Positions 1-11,800 of a DNA stretch of 64,000 nucleotides are shown piece by piece. The position numbers and the translations under genes are program-made. Location: assembly GCA_965178125.1 (NCBI GenBank), contig OZ237747.1:434001-498000 (forward strand). The letters are read 5' to 3'. The number at the start of each line of letters is the position of its first letter. Within the stretch, counting starts at the first letter, position 1. This DNA comes from Bilabrum cf. latius. Taxonomy: Eukaryota; Bigyra: Bicosoecida; Bigyra; Bicosoecida. The notes below the pieces were generated by a model. It had not been told where the DNA came from. It did not search any database and worked only from the letters and a program-made list of their open reading frames with translations.

Positions 1-357
1 CAAATCAAGTAGAATATATATGCCACGCCGTACATTGCCGTAATTGTTCCACGCGTGGTGCAGAATGCAGTTGCAGTTTCTAGGCCGTGCATGCACTGCA
101 CGGTGGTGTCCGCCACGCGCCGTCCTGCTGATCCGCGAGCTCCCGTTCGGGACGGAGGAGGGCTTCCCGTAGTCGCAGGAGGAGCACGAGGCCTTGGTGA
201 AGCAGGTGTTGGGGGCCAGGTTCGTGCCGGGGATGGGACCAGTGGGAAGGAGGAGGAGTTGACAGGAGTGGAGGAGGCAGGCTACGATTCGGGCGGGGTG
301 CCGTTCGATGAGACACGCGCGACTTCGGTTCCGCAGCTTTCAGATAGGAATCGATGA
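1..357 (+). CDS. 3' end of an unknown protein-coding gene (partial)
   Basis: The first frame is open from base 1 to a TGA at 355-357 and contains one TAG (10-12) that reads as Gln under the code used throughout the window. The visible C-terminal piece (about 118 aa) starts with a hydrophobic stretch (YIAVIVPRVV) and then becomes Gly/Ala/Glu-rich. I recognise no domain. The spacing to the convergent ceramidase gene (about 117 bp between stops) is typical of this locus, which supports a real 3' end. A competing frame (65-262) is also open, so the frame choice is uncertain. Confidence 0.35.
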
Positions 358-474
358 CCGATTAAGGTGTGGCCCACAGTGTGTGGTTGATGACTCAGAA
401 TTAGGTTTTTGTATAACCCTTTGAAGCTTGGAACTGGACTTCCACGATAGATTGCTTGGAATCAAATACGCGGA

Positions 475-1185
475 TTACGACGCAGCGCTCTCCAATCGGC
501 GAGTATGCACGCTCACTAGTGATATGCCCGCAGCAACGAGCGAGCATGCAGTAAGCAAGTGCCACCACGCGTGGAGCTGAGGGTTGAACCCAAGCGTTGG
601 GACGATGAGTCCGTGAACGATTACCTAGCACCCGAAGAAGTCCACGAGCCACAGGGCGAAGCCACCGACGGCGGTGCCAACAGCCGCTGCATGTGCACCC
701 TTGGACTCGCTGTCCCCATGCCTCTGCACCACCAGGTGAAGCCTGTGTGCAGCCAGCACGGCGCATGCAATCAGGTGGAGCTCGCACACAAGCTCCTTGA
801 CCAGCCAGACAAACGGTAAAATGAGCACCCAGTGCACGATCGACGTGGTCACTACAGACCATCCGTCTCGCGGTGGCTTGGATGCCATGAGCTCCCCCGC
901 CCAATGCAGCAGCACGATTACCGCCAACGTCTCAAAGCTCTCGTCGAGTTTCTGCTAGTAGTACCGTAGATCGGCATGAAACCACGCTGACGTTACTCCA
1001 GTGAGCGCTACAGCCCATGCAAATGCATGTTTTTGGGCCCTATACTCGTGCCGCATCCCGAGGCCTAAAATAGCCGCAGCGGCTGCCACATACAGCAAGC
1101 TTGAGGAAGTATTCCACGGCTCCACCCGCTACGTCTGCCCAATACCTGCTTCGCACCAGTCAATAGGCGATGCTTGGTCGAACAT
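475..1185 (-). CDS. Alkaline ceramidase (ACER/YPC1 family)
   Basis: Predicted integral-membrane hydrolase that cleaves ceramide to sphingosine and fatty acid, typically in ER or Golgi. The 236-aa intronless frame runs from ATG at 1185 to TAA at 475-477. N-terminal IDWCE (residues 8-12) followed by EPWNT matches the family Ca-site region. WFH (H70), LDE (D81) and LHAWWH (H205, H209) match the Zn-binding His residues and the conserved Asp. Several hydrophobic helices lie between. Three TAG codons are read as Gln (Q19, Q77, Q187); Q77 lies in the stretch just before LDE that the family conserves. Length is slightly short of the usual 260-270 aa. The TAA directly after the C-terminal helix shows that TAA is still a stop. 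It is divergent from the histidine phosphatase, with 160 bp between start codons. Confidence 0.88.
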
Positions 1186-1345
1186 ATAAATTCAGAGCGC
1201 TGCTTTTGAAAAGTCTGATAGGGCGGCGCACGATCCGGCCAACTTTCAATTCGGAGCAGATGTGCAACTGCGACCATAGGCTCTATCGCAACCCGGGCAA
1301 AACAAACACGCACCTGGACATAGCTTTATAAAGTTTATAGTCTGT

Positions 1346-2533
1346 ATGTCGTTTGCACGGCTGGTCTTTTGCCGTCATGGCTAGAGCGAGAACAACGTTT
1401 TGCAAGATATTTCTCACGATCATTACAAGAAGCACAGATTAGCAGACCCAGACCTGACACCAACAGGATTCGAGTAGGCCAAGGCGGCCGGTGATGAAAT
1501 TAAGAGATTGATTGAAAAGACGAAGCCTGCTAGAGTACTGCTCTATGCTTCTCCGATGAAGAGGGCCCTCAGGACGGCGCAGCAACTTGCACTTTCGTCC
1601 AAGGTTCCGATTCGCATCGCCCCAAACGCCTTCGAGGCAGGTGGAATATTTAGAAAAGAGGTTGCCACCACTGCAGGCGCTGCAATGGCTGGATCCGCGC
1701 AACCGGCCTCGGCCTCGGTCTCGGGCCAAGCGCCACCGGCAGCCGCCGCGCCGCTCGAGCTCACCCTGGAGAAAGCGACTCATCTCGTGCCCGAGCTGGA
1801 CCGCGACCAGGCCGCGATGATTCTTTCAGAAAAAGGCTGGTACCACGACAAAACGTACTGCAAGGAGCCCTGCAGCAGCACTCTCAAGAGGGCTGCGAAA
1901 GTCGCACGGTGGGTGCGGTCTCTGCAGCCGATGCCGGCGCCAGAGAAAACGAGTGCATGCAAGCAGGAACGGGGCGGTGGGGCCGCTGTGTCTCCTTCTG
2001 CAGCTGCGGGTAGTCCCCCTGGAGATGGGGCAGGCCATGGGGTCGAGACGGCAGCAGCAGCCGGTGCCACCGGTGGATCCGAGACAGGGCACGACCTGAT
2101 CATCCTCGTCTCGCACGTCGTCTTCATGGATTCCATGCTCCGCTTCGTGCTGGGCGGGACCGATATGGGCTGCCGCAGCGTGCATGCGCCGCCTGCAGAA
2201 CAGCACGGTGACGGCTCCGAGCTCGGTGACGTACCGGGCACCAGCCTCGGAGATGACCCCTCCAGAGTCGAAGCGGCCGTTGGGGGGTCCGAGACAAGCG
2301 GTGAGGGCACAACCACGGATGGTACTGCCGCTTCTCCACTCGCAGTGCGGCCTCCGGACGCGGCCCGGCTTGCTTGGCACAACTGCGGCCTTACTGTTGT
2401 AGATCTGGACTCGACCGGAGAGGTGGCGCTGCAGCACGCCAACCGGACCAGCCACCTTGCGCGACGCGGTGCGGAGCTGGGCTTGGGAGAGGGTGCCTTG
2501 CTCACTGGATGCAACGAGGCGCTCGATTGGTGA
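1346..2533 (+). CDS. Histidine phosphatase superfamily (phosphoglycerate mutase-like) protein
   Basis: 395 aa, ATG at 1346, TGA at 2531-2533. The N-terminus carries the phosphohistidine motif RHGQS (H11), whose Gln (1382-1384) is TAG. Next comes the family motif LTPTGFEQAKAAG, whose Gln (1475-1477) is also TAG, then YASPMKRALRTAQ, and late in the chain VSHVVFMDS with the second catalytic His (about H257). The C-terminal HNCGLTVVDLD and HL also fit the family. Two low-complexity Ala/Gly/Ser insertions lengthen the protein beyond the usual 200-250 aa. The substrate cannot be deduced. It converges with SF3A1, leaving 229 bp between stops. Reading from any later start would remove the catalytic RHG, so 1346 is the credible start. 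Confidence 0.85.
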
Positions 2534-2762
2534 GTTGGGCACAGAGTAGAAAGGGGATTCCTGGATCGAGGGACATGTCATGAACGTTGTTCAGGTCGGC
2601 AGTCCTACCCAGTTGCTGGAACTCGATGGATACCGGCGTACAAGAGCTTTCTGCTACCTGCACACGCCTGCTTTACACCGAACTGACCCGCGCTAGACTC
2701 GACAAACAAAATCGTGGACATCCGGATGTTGGGACGAGGGCTCTTCAAGCTCAACGACCGGC

Positions 2763-4982
2763 TCAGCCAGTACGAGGCCGCTTCTGCATCCCGCCCCCAG
2801 CACCAGGCGCACTCTCAGCCGCCCGCTTCTGCCCAACATCAGGTGCACCAGGCCCCTGCTGCTGCTGCTGCCTCACCTGATCGATCGAAGCGATCTGCCC
2901 ATCCCACACGCCACCGCTCGCGGCCGTGTTCATGGCCTTGGCGGAGGCAGCCTTGGCCTCCGCCTGCGCCTACTGCTCGGATCCCCCGAATATGTCCGTT
3001 CGCTGCCTACCCATGCGCATCAGCGAGTCTCCGATCATCTCGTCCGGCACCAGCGCGGATGTGCTCTTCTTCTCCTTCTCGCGCTTCTGCTGCTCCTGGT
3101 ACGTCCTCTGGTCGATCAATCCGATCCGCATGGCCTGCTGCACCCCTTGCACCGGCACTCTCTCCCCCGTCTCGGGGTTCACGAACACACCGGAGCCTGC
3201 CCCCACAGGTGCCCGGGCGGGCCCCGCCCTCCCCGGAGCGTAGTCTTCGATGACCCTTATCTCCTCGTCGTCCGCTGCACCGGCCATTTCTGCTGGACTG
3301 GGGCCCAAAGACTCTTCCTGCACGGCAGCTCTGGGCTGCCCTGCCGCACTACCTCGGGCAGAGGAGGCCGCCGTCCTCGCGCCCACAGACCGACTAGACG
3401 GTGCCTGTGCCCCGCCTGCATCCATGTCCATCGCGTCGTCGTCTTCGTCATCATCATCGTCATCGTCCTCATCCATGTCCATATCGACATCATCGCCACC
3501 GGCCCCTTTGCTGGCCCCCGCGTTCCCCTGCCCCGCCTTGGCATCCACAGAGTGCCCCGCCCTTGCCCGTTCCTCCCTGGCCTCTTCTTCTGCCTTTCTG
3601 CGCCGAGCAGCTGCGAGGGCACGGGCCATGGCGGCCTGGGACAGCATACCGGCGGCACCACCAGACGAGCCGCTACTTCCGCTGCCGCCGCCCCCCGACT
3701 CGTGCACCGCGGCGGGGGCCAACTCGCCATTCGCGCGCCGCAGCGGCTCCGGTGCAGGCAGGTTCTCGGGCCAGTCATCATCGTCCAGGGTCTGGACCAC
3801 AGCGAAATCCTGCCAGTCCACCTTCCAGCCAGCCTGCGCCACCTGCCTGCGCTCGTTCCGAGCAGCAGCCGCGCGTCTCCTGGCAGCCCCCCGCCGCGCT
3901 GCCCTCGCCAACACCCCCTAGCCCTCCCCTCCTCCTAGTCCTTGTCCTTGTCCGCCCGCCCCCAAGCCGGGGTCCGCAGCCCCAGCCCCAGCCCCAGCCC
4001 CAGCCCCAGCCCCAGCCCCAGCCCCAGCCCCAGCCCCAGCCCCAGCCCCAGCCCCAGCCCTAGCCCCAGCCCCAGCTTTCGCAGAGGGCGATTTTTCCGT
4101 GCTATCTGTGGCCCTACCGCGTCTTCTCCAAGGGTCCCTTGCGTCCGCCTCTAATCTAGCTCGGTCGGCAGGAGGCAGCCTCAGCACTCGGCTGTAGGCA
4201 GCGGCTGCATCGCGAAAGGTGGGGTGGTAGGGGGATGACTGCTGCAGGCTGACCCGGAGCAGCTCGGCCCGGCGCTGTCTGCGCTGCTGCTCTGCGAGAC
4301 TACCAGTCGAGTCTGCTGCTTCCCGGGCGGCTCTCGCGGCGGCTCGAGCCACGGCCTCCCTGCCACCGATGGCGGCAAGCTGGGCCGCCAGCAGGAGGGC
4401 CTGCCGCTGCATCGAGCTCTGCGGCATGGGAGCAGGGGGGTGTAGCTGCGGCGGGGGTGGCTGCACACGCGGTTGATCCTCTGACTTGCTTTCTTCTTCA
4501 GAGTGACGATTGGCCTGCTGGCTCTCGCTCTACTCGGCCCACAGCCTCTCGTCGCGCTCAGCAGACCTGGCGATTTGCCCGATAACATCAATCATGGCTG
4601 CCCGGACGGTGGGAAGTGCAGTGAGGCGATCACCACCTTTTGCGATCCCAGAGCGTTTGTCTCGAGCTTCGTCCGTATCATCAGCGGCACGGGGTTGCTG
4701 CCCATCGCCCTGTCGTGCCTCGCCTGTCTCAACCCCCTTGGACGGCTCGTTCTTCTCCTTCGCCTTACGAGCCAGCAAATCCACATAAAAACTGTGATAT
4801 ACATGCCCCTCATCCAAGAACGCAAACTTGGCCTGCTCTGCGGCGGATGATTTCGCTGTCTGCCTAATACGCTACTCGAATTGTTTGCCGTACTACGTCA
4901 CAAACTTGGCAGCCTTCTCTATCACGCCAAGAACCTTTGGCGGTGGCTTAATATTCTAAACTGGGGCATCGATTGAGTCCAT
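2763..4982 (-). CDS. SF3A1: Splicing factor 3A subunit 1 (SF3A1/Prp21)
   Basis: U2 snRNP component. 739 aa, ATG at 4982, TGA at 2763-2765. One SURP module lies at about residues 17-65 (IEKAAKFV, FEQRIRQ, FAFLDEGHVYHSFY). A central region ends in VDWQDFAVVQ, the counterpart of the human WHDFVVVET segment. An Asp/Glu-rich run follows, then NPETGERVP...MRIGLID, RRTDIFG-type sequence and VWDGQIAS, as in SF3A1. The C-terminal ubiquitin-like domain of the human protein is absent, and only one SURP is visible instead of two. Six TAGs are read as Gln, two inside the SURP (including FEQRI, where human SF3A1 has FEARI). A Gly-Ala tract is encoded by a GGGGCT-type hexanucleotide repeat. It is divergent from glutathione peroxidase over 150 bp. 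Confidence 0.85.
3978..4076 (-). repeat. (GGGGCT)n hexanucleotide repeat inside SF3A1
   Basis: About 16 near-perfect units (CCCCAG on the + strand, one variant unit near 4060) encode an uninterrupted Ala-Gly dipeptide run. The tract is G-rich on the coding strand and in frame. Confidence 0.9.
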
Positions 4983-5132
4983 AGCGATGCAGCTAACTAC
5001 GAAACAGTGGTGATTGCACACTCTGTAATAATCTCGAATTGTTGCGTCCATATTGTTGCTGATGGCTCCGATCGGATATGGGAATGCCTCACAACAGATG
5101 ACGTGGCAACAGCATCATTGTAAGCAGTAAAG
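4983..5132. promoter_or_regulatory. Shared divergent promoter region of SF3A1 and glutathione peroxidase
   Basis: 150-bp spacer between two start codons on opposite strands, more AT-rich than the flanking genes. Inferred from layout only; I see no TATA box or other defined element. Confidence 0.3.
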
Positions 5133-5753
5133 ATGCACAGGATCAGTCGGCTTCGTGGTGGCATCGCGAAATCAGTTGTCACGCTGACTGCTGCTGCGCT
5201 GAGCTGGAGCAGGTAGTTTGCGTGTGCCGCTTCACCATCGATATATGATTTCGAGGTGCCCGACGAAACAGGCTCGGTGGTCAGCCTGAGGGAGAAGTTC
5301 GGCGACAAGCGTGTTATACTCGTCACTAATGTAGCTAGCAAGTGCGGATTGACGCAATCCAATTACAAGGGGCTTCGAGAGCTGCAAGCTGAGTTCTCGG
5401 ATCGCTCTTTCAGTGTTGTGGGATTTCCATCCGATTAGTTCATGAACCAGGAGTTTCCGGAGAATGAGCAGATACAAGAGTTTGCCAATAAGATGGGTGC
5501 TAACTTTCCAGTGATGGGCAAGGTGGACGTCAACGGAAATAGCGCGGACCCACTGTTCAAATGGCTCAAGCAGCAGAATTGGGGAGGACAGCCTATGGAG
5601 GCCATTGCTTGGAATTTTGCAAAGTTTCTCGTAGTTGACGGCAAGGTCATAGAACGATATGCCCCGACAACGCTGCCATCTAGCATCAAGAAGGACATTG
5701 AGCGCGCACTGAGCTCGGTGGAAGCCGACGATGCACCTCGAAGCGATCTGTGA
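5133..5753 (+). CDS. Glutathione peroxidase (Cys type)
   Basis: Reduces hydroperoxides. 206 aa, ATG at 5133 (preceded in frame by TAA), TGA at 5751-5753. A basic/hydrophobic N-terminal extension of about 35 residues looks like a signal or transit peptide. The family core follows: NVASKCGLT with peroxidatic Cys at residue 71 (TGC, so not selenocysteine), then FPSD-TAG-F-x-x-QEFPENE. The TAG (5439-5441, residue 103) occupies the catalytic-tetrad Gln of the NQF motif. WNF (W160, N161) supplies the other tetrad residues, then RYAPTT. A second TAG (5214-5216) lies in the leader. No TGA interrupts the frame. Confidence 0.93.
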
Positions 5754-5823
5754 CGACAATGCACGATTTACCCGATCTCCACACTCGATTCTGCAACTAA
5801 TTCAAAAGCACACTAAGCCCGCA

Positions 5824-8800
5824 TCAGGTCTCCCAGGCGCGAATCTAGGCAGATGCCATGGGCACCACCACCGCAACCTGCGCGTCCGGCGCTGCCAGCA
5901 GCACATCCCCTCTCTCCAGAGCCTCGGCACCCTCCCCTCCATCCAGTGTGCCAGCAATTTCTGCACATGAGCGCATGAGCGCCGCCCCTTGCTCAGAGAA
6001 CGCCCTGAACTCGCTGGACTGCAGCCGGGCAGCTACCCGGAAGAAGTGAGCCATGGCGGCCAGCAGCCCATCCGCGCTTAGCTCGACTAGGAACTGCGAT
6101 TCCGATTCCTGCTCGATACCCGGTGCCTGACGACTCCGACCTGACCCCTTGAAATGCCAATGGTCTTCACCACCCCCGGCGCCCGACATCGGCCCGAAGG
6201 GGTCAGCCGCGGAGGAGGAGGCGACGGTTGTGCCACCGGGTGCGCCGGTGCCGTCGGCCCCCGCCTCGTCCTCATCTAGCTCATCCGTGCCCACCACGGC
6301 AGATTCCAGCCGCGCCATGCCAAGCTCGCAGCCTGCTTGTGCAGCCCAGGCAATGATCGAGCCCGGACGCTTGCCCTTGCCCTTGCCCTTGCCCTTGCCG
6401 CCGGTCTTGCTGCCCTTGGCCTTTTTCTTTTCCTACCCGCTTCCTTTCCCACCTTCGTCCTCCGGCTCATCCCTCGCTTCCTCGGAGCTCCCACCGGCCG
6501 CCAGTTCCGCAGCCTCCCACAGCGTCTCGCAACAGCCCTGGAAGCAGTCCTGCGCCTCGAACACCAGATCCATCGCTTCCGCCACGATGCCCGGATCGGG
6601 TCGGATGTACGGCACGCGGCGCCCTCTACCTGCTGCCCTCGTGGCGATGCACCGGTTGATCCTCCGCCGCAGCTGAAGAGCTGACGCTACGATTCTCAGC
6701 GGCATGCACACGGGCATCGGGCTGCACCACGCAGCGTGGTCCTCGTGCAGCCATCGGCGGGACGCTGCGCGCTTCGGCGCCGTGCCGTCCTCCTCGACTT
6801 TGTGCTCTGCTGCCATAAGCACCCATGGCTCTCGGGTAGGCAGCGGGCAGCAAACGTCAGCTCGGGTCTGGATGGCAGTGGCGATAATCAAGCCGAGGTG
6901 CGGGCAGCGCCCTGCGATCAAGTTCCACAGGAACGACGCCTGGGGCGAGCGGGGCTGCGTGACCACGCATTTGGCGCTCATGCGGATCCCGCCGCCAGAC
7001 TGCTGCATCGACAGGCTACCAAAGGACGCAAGCAGCGGCAGCGGTACCGATCGGATGGACTCGGCGCCCCTCGCCAAACCCACCTAGCAGGCCACCCCGG
7101 TGTCCCTGGCCCTGCTCACGCACGTGTTCGCAGGGAGCTGGATCGCTTTGTTGCGCGCCCTGCCGGTGTTCTTCCACATGAGCTGCCCTGCAGTGTAGGC
7201 GGCCTTGAGCGTGAACAGACTCTCCGATTGCACCACCTTAGTGGCATCTTTGGCTCTCTCGCGCAGCTTCGGATCCACCGCCGCCTCCCGCCAGCCACCG
7301 CTGTCAGCACCGCCTCCGCCTCGCCGGCGCCCGTGCGCTCTGCGCCCGCCGCTCGGCTCCACGGTGCGCGCCATGGGACCGATCGAAGACGCAGGCGGAC
7401 CCGCTCCGGCTCCGCCCCGCGCGGCCGACTTGCCTCCCGACTTGCCTGCCTCGAGGCTAGGGAACAGCCCGGTCGTCTGCAAGTTCGGCTCGTCCGCTAC
7501 ATCCTCCGCGCCAGCCTCCTTCTCAAAGCTCGCACCCTTCAGGCTCTGCCTGCTCCGCCTCCTAAACTCTTGGTACGTGTCGTGCGAAACCCCACTCAGC
7601 ATGTCGACTGCCCGCAGGAACGCCGCCGTGGCTCGCAACACAGTCTCGTCGACGCTGTAGTCCGCAGACAGATTGCTGCGGGACGCGGGGCTCTCTCGGC
7701 TCGAGCCCCACGCCTTTTCGCCAGACGGGACGTACTCATTTCGCCTGCGCCTGGACGACTGGAAGGGCGCGCGGCCGTTCGACACGGCCTCCGCGAACGC
7801 GCACTCCATGGATGCAATGAGTCCGTACAGATAAACCTTGTCTCTTCTGAAGCCAGCCACAAGGCTCAAAAAGATAGAGAGAGCGTCGCAAATGCCGGTC
7901 GTCGGGTTCGGACTGTACTCTTCCTGTGGGAACACACCGACCATGGACCCGTCGGTGGTGGCTGCCAGGACCGCGGGGCTGACCGAAGCAGACCGAAACC
8001 GCGCCGTACCTTCCGTTAGCATCGGCGAGATTGCTTCACATTCAGCTTTGGTTAACGGCTCGTGCAGCGCCACCGGCTCGAAGACAATAGCGACAGCATA
8101 CGACTCGCGGTCCGCGCGCCTACCTTGCTTGCGATTTCTACCCTTCCCGGTCGCAGCGCCGCGGCTGCTTGCTTGCGTTGCAGGGATATACCTGCGCAAC
8201 TGTGAGCTCGCCACGCCTCTGCGAATGGCATCAGCGGCGAGAGACTCGGCCTTTGCTTCCGGCCCATCGCCCATCTTGAATGGAACGACGAGCACGGCAA
8301 GGACTGCGCCGCGGAGCTGCCGCGGTACGATGCTCATGAGCGCTCGAGGAGCGGACGCGAGGCCAACGGGCACGCCTTTCAGCACGCAGCACGTCTTTGG
8401 TGAGGCCGAATCTCGCCACCATCGAAGGAATGGTGCGTCACCGTCGCATCGTTCCGTGGCCGATGGCACCTCAACTCGTGAGGACACCCACAGCGCTGGG
8501 GTGCACGCCCTGGCTGGCGGTACGTACGAGGTGCTGCTCTCTGGCGGCGCTTCGACTCCGCGTACAACCGGCGGGTCGATGCGGTCACATGCATCGATCG
8601 AGGCAAGAACAGCCCTTCCAATGGCCTCCCGTCCGATCACGGCAGGAAGCAAGTCGGCGACGTGCTTTGGAAATCCGGAGGACGAAGCCAGCATTTGCTG
8701 CGATACGCCCATCGTAGCGTCCATAATGACTCGCAAGGTGTCTATGTCGTTCGACAAGAGAGACTCGTAGGCGTCTGCCTTGCCTCCATGCTTGCTCAGA

Positions 8801-11800
8801 GCGTCAATGGCCTCTCGAAGCCGACGGGAGCCGCCACTGGCCCTTGGATCGGGGCGCCGCCGGTCCGCTGCTCCTCCCCGCCTGTCTCGACCACGACCAC
8901 GACCACGACCACGGCCACGGCCACGACCTCCTCCTCTTGAAACATCGCCCGCCTCGAGCTGCTCTAGGACTCGGCGGGAGCACTCTACCACGAACGAATG
9001 CATGTGCTGGAGCCTTCGATGCATGAGGCCCCGGGCCGAGGCCCAGCCTGACCTCTCCTTGGGATGCACCTTCCTCCAGGCGAGGTACGCACCCCTGGCC
9101 ACAAATGCGTCCGACATGGAGCCCGCGTCGAGTGCGACGCGAGAGCCGCTCACACGCAGGAAGAGCTCGCAGAATTCGGACGGAGACGAGCTGCGCTTCA
9201 CGTTGGGGATCACAAAGACATCGCTCACGGTTGCCGATGCAGCCAGCAGCACGGCTTCCACCGGATTGCCTAGTGCAGTCGCAAGGCTCACAAACACACC
9301 AAGCCTGGCGTCTCCCGGGAACGTCGATAGCATCTGCCCCAGGGGGGTAACTCTCGGCTCGGCATCCTCCGAAGGCGCCTCCAGCAGACCCATGCTGAGC
9401 AGCCTGCCCTCGGCCTGCGGGACAGAGCCAGGGGCGGGCGGCTGCGGCGCGTCCGACAGGAGCTTATCTCCTTTCCCTTGCAGTCCCATAGCGCGGCACC
9501 GCAGCACGGTGCTATCCAGCGGCAGCCTCAGCATCTCCGGCTGGTCAAAGTCGGGCATGACGAGATCGAAGAAGCGCTGCGGGTAGAGACGGAAGCACTT
9601 CCCTGGGCCCAGCCGCCCTGCCCTACCCGACCGCTGCGTGGCGCTCGCCTTACTGACAAAGCAAGGCTTGAGAACCGCGGCGCCTAGTTTAGCGTCGTAG
9701 CGCATCTCCTTGTGGCAACCTAGGTCGATCACGGTGGTGACGTCGGGGATGGTGATGCTAGACTCGGCGATGTTGGTGGCAAACACGATCCTGCGGATTG
9801 AGGCCCTGTCCAGCGGCGCAAGGTCTTCCTCCTCAACGTGGTGGCCCGCGCTATCCCCGACAGAGGAGGCTCGCACGGGCGGGGAAGGTGGCAAGTCGGC
9901 TGCCTCCTCGTCTTCGCTTGCCCTGTACCCGTCCGACTCCGACTCCGACTCCGACTCGTCGCCCTTGACCACCCTAGCGTTCGGTGTGCTTGGCTTGCCG
10001 TCTTGGGTAAACGCCCGGTCCTGCTCCTCTTGCGGCAGCAGGGAGTGCATTGGAATGACGTCCAGGGTGCGCTGCAAGGCCAACGAGACCACGCTTTCGT
10101 CCTCAGCCAGCTCACAGCACGCCATGATGTCGGCAAGGCCGCTCAAGAACACCAGCACCGTCTCCCCTGGCCTGCACACCTCCGCCGCTAAGTGCACGGC
10201 GAGCTTCAGCCTGCCCTGTTCCTCCGAGGGCGACAGGTTCACCTCATCCAGGCCCTCCCTGCCGGACTCGGCCGAGTCGGCCAGCTTGTGCAGCCTCTGG
10301 GCGGCCTTGAGGGCGTTTTTCGAGAAGAAATGGGGGATCGAGATCTTCTACTCGGGGTCCACCTCGAACGGATCCTGCCCTCTTTCAATCCGGGCGATTC
10401 CCTCCGCCAGAGACCTAGGCCTCTGCACGCTGCCGCTCTCGATGATCTCGTCCAAGAACGTGATCGACACGGGGAACCGCTTCGCGCCGACGTGAATCGG
10501 GCTTATCTTCTGCTCGATGCTTCCTGATTCTCCGTCACCAGCCTTCTGGCCTGCATCAGTTTCCATGCCACGAGAGTCCAACTCCCAGTTCCCCACCGCA
10601 CCAGGCTGCAGCCCCTCGGCGAAGTAGCGCGCGAACAGTTGTGCGTCCAGCGTGGCACTCATCACGATGAGCTTGGGAGCGCGGCGACCTGCGGCTGCCG
10701 TGGCCCTCCGCAGCAGCATGCAGAGGAGGTCCGTGTCGAGCGAGCGCTCGTGCACCTCGTCCAGCGCGATGTGGCTCCACTTAACCGCCGGGGAAGCCTT
10801 GGAAAAAATGCTCCCACTGTCACCGTCCCCAGAGGCAGCGGCTGTGCTACCCGCAGTCACAACGGAGCCGTCCAGGGGTGCGAGCAAATCAGTGCCAGTG
10901 TCGTCCGCCTGCGGCAAGTTTGCAACGAGCCACTGTAGCAGCCAGCCTGTGGTCACGAAAGTCAACCTCGTGTCCTTCTGCACTAGCCTCTCGCCTCCCA
11001 GCCGATAGCCCACCAGCCCGCCTACGGCGCCCGTGTTCATTTCAAATGCAACACGCTGCGACAGCGTCCGCGCAGCTACCCGTCTCGGCTGGGTGATGCA
11101 AACCCTGTAGTCTGCAGCTCCATGGAGCTCCTGCGCAAGGAACTGAGGCACCTGACTACTCTTGCCGCTTCCCGTGTCTGCTGTCAGCACGACCACCTGG
11201 TCACGATCCAGCCGCTGCTTAATCTTCTGCTCGTGATCATGGATGGGCAGCCTAGGACCGCGGCTTGGAGGCAGTCCGCTCTATCTGGGGGCTTTCGCAG
11301 TGCTGGGCGGAGCTTGTATTGCAGCTGGCGCCATCGAGGATGGATCCGGTCGGGTTGCGGATGCTTCGGAGGATGACTTGCCACCAGGGTCCGCGGCAGT
11401 CGCCTGCCTCTTCGTCTCATTCCACGACAGAATTGAACCGCCATTCGAATCCTTTAGTTCGGCTGCACGCCCCTATGCCTTCTCTTTGGGTTCATCCCTT
11501 CCTGACCCGTCGCCTACAGGTGCGCCGCCCACACTAGCGAGGTCTGGCACAGACTAAGCGCTCCCTGTTGTGTCGGGGGCACTGTGCAACGGCTGCACAG
11601 GATCGAAAGCGGGAGCTCTCGAAGATCCTGATGGGTCAGGGTCGAGCTCATAAACCGAGTGCAGAAGCCACTGCTTGACCGCCGCAAAGACCTCGCCAGC
11701 GTGCGACTCATCCAGCAATCGCCGCAGCTCCGGCGAGACTGCACGGCTGCTCTCCGTCGAGTCGCCCCAGAGCCGGTCAGGTGTTGCGCATTCCAGCGCT

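Noticed and set aside
5343-5345. Selenocysteine glutathione peroxidase
   Set aside because: The peroxidatic residue is encoded by TGC (Cys), and the only non-standard codons are TAG.
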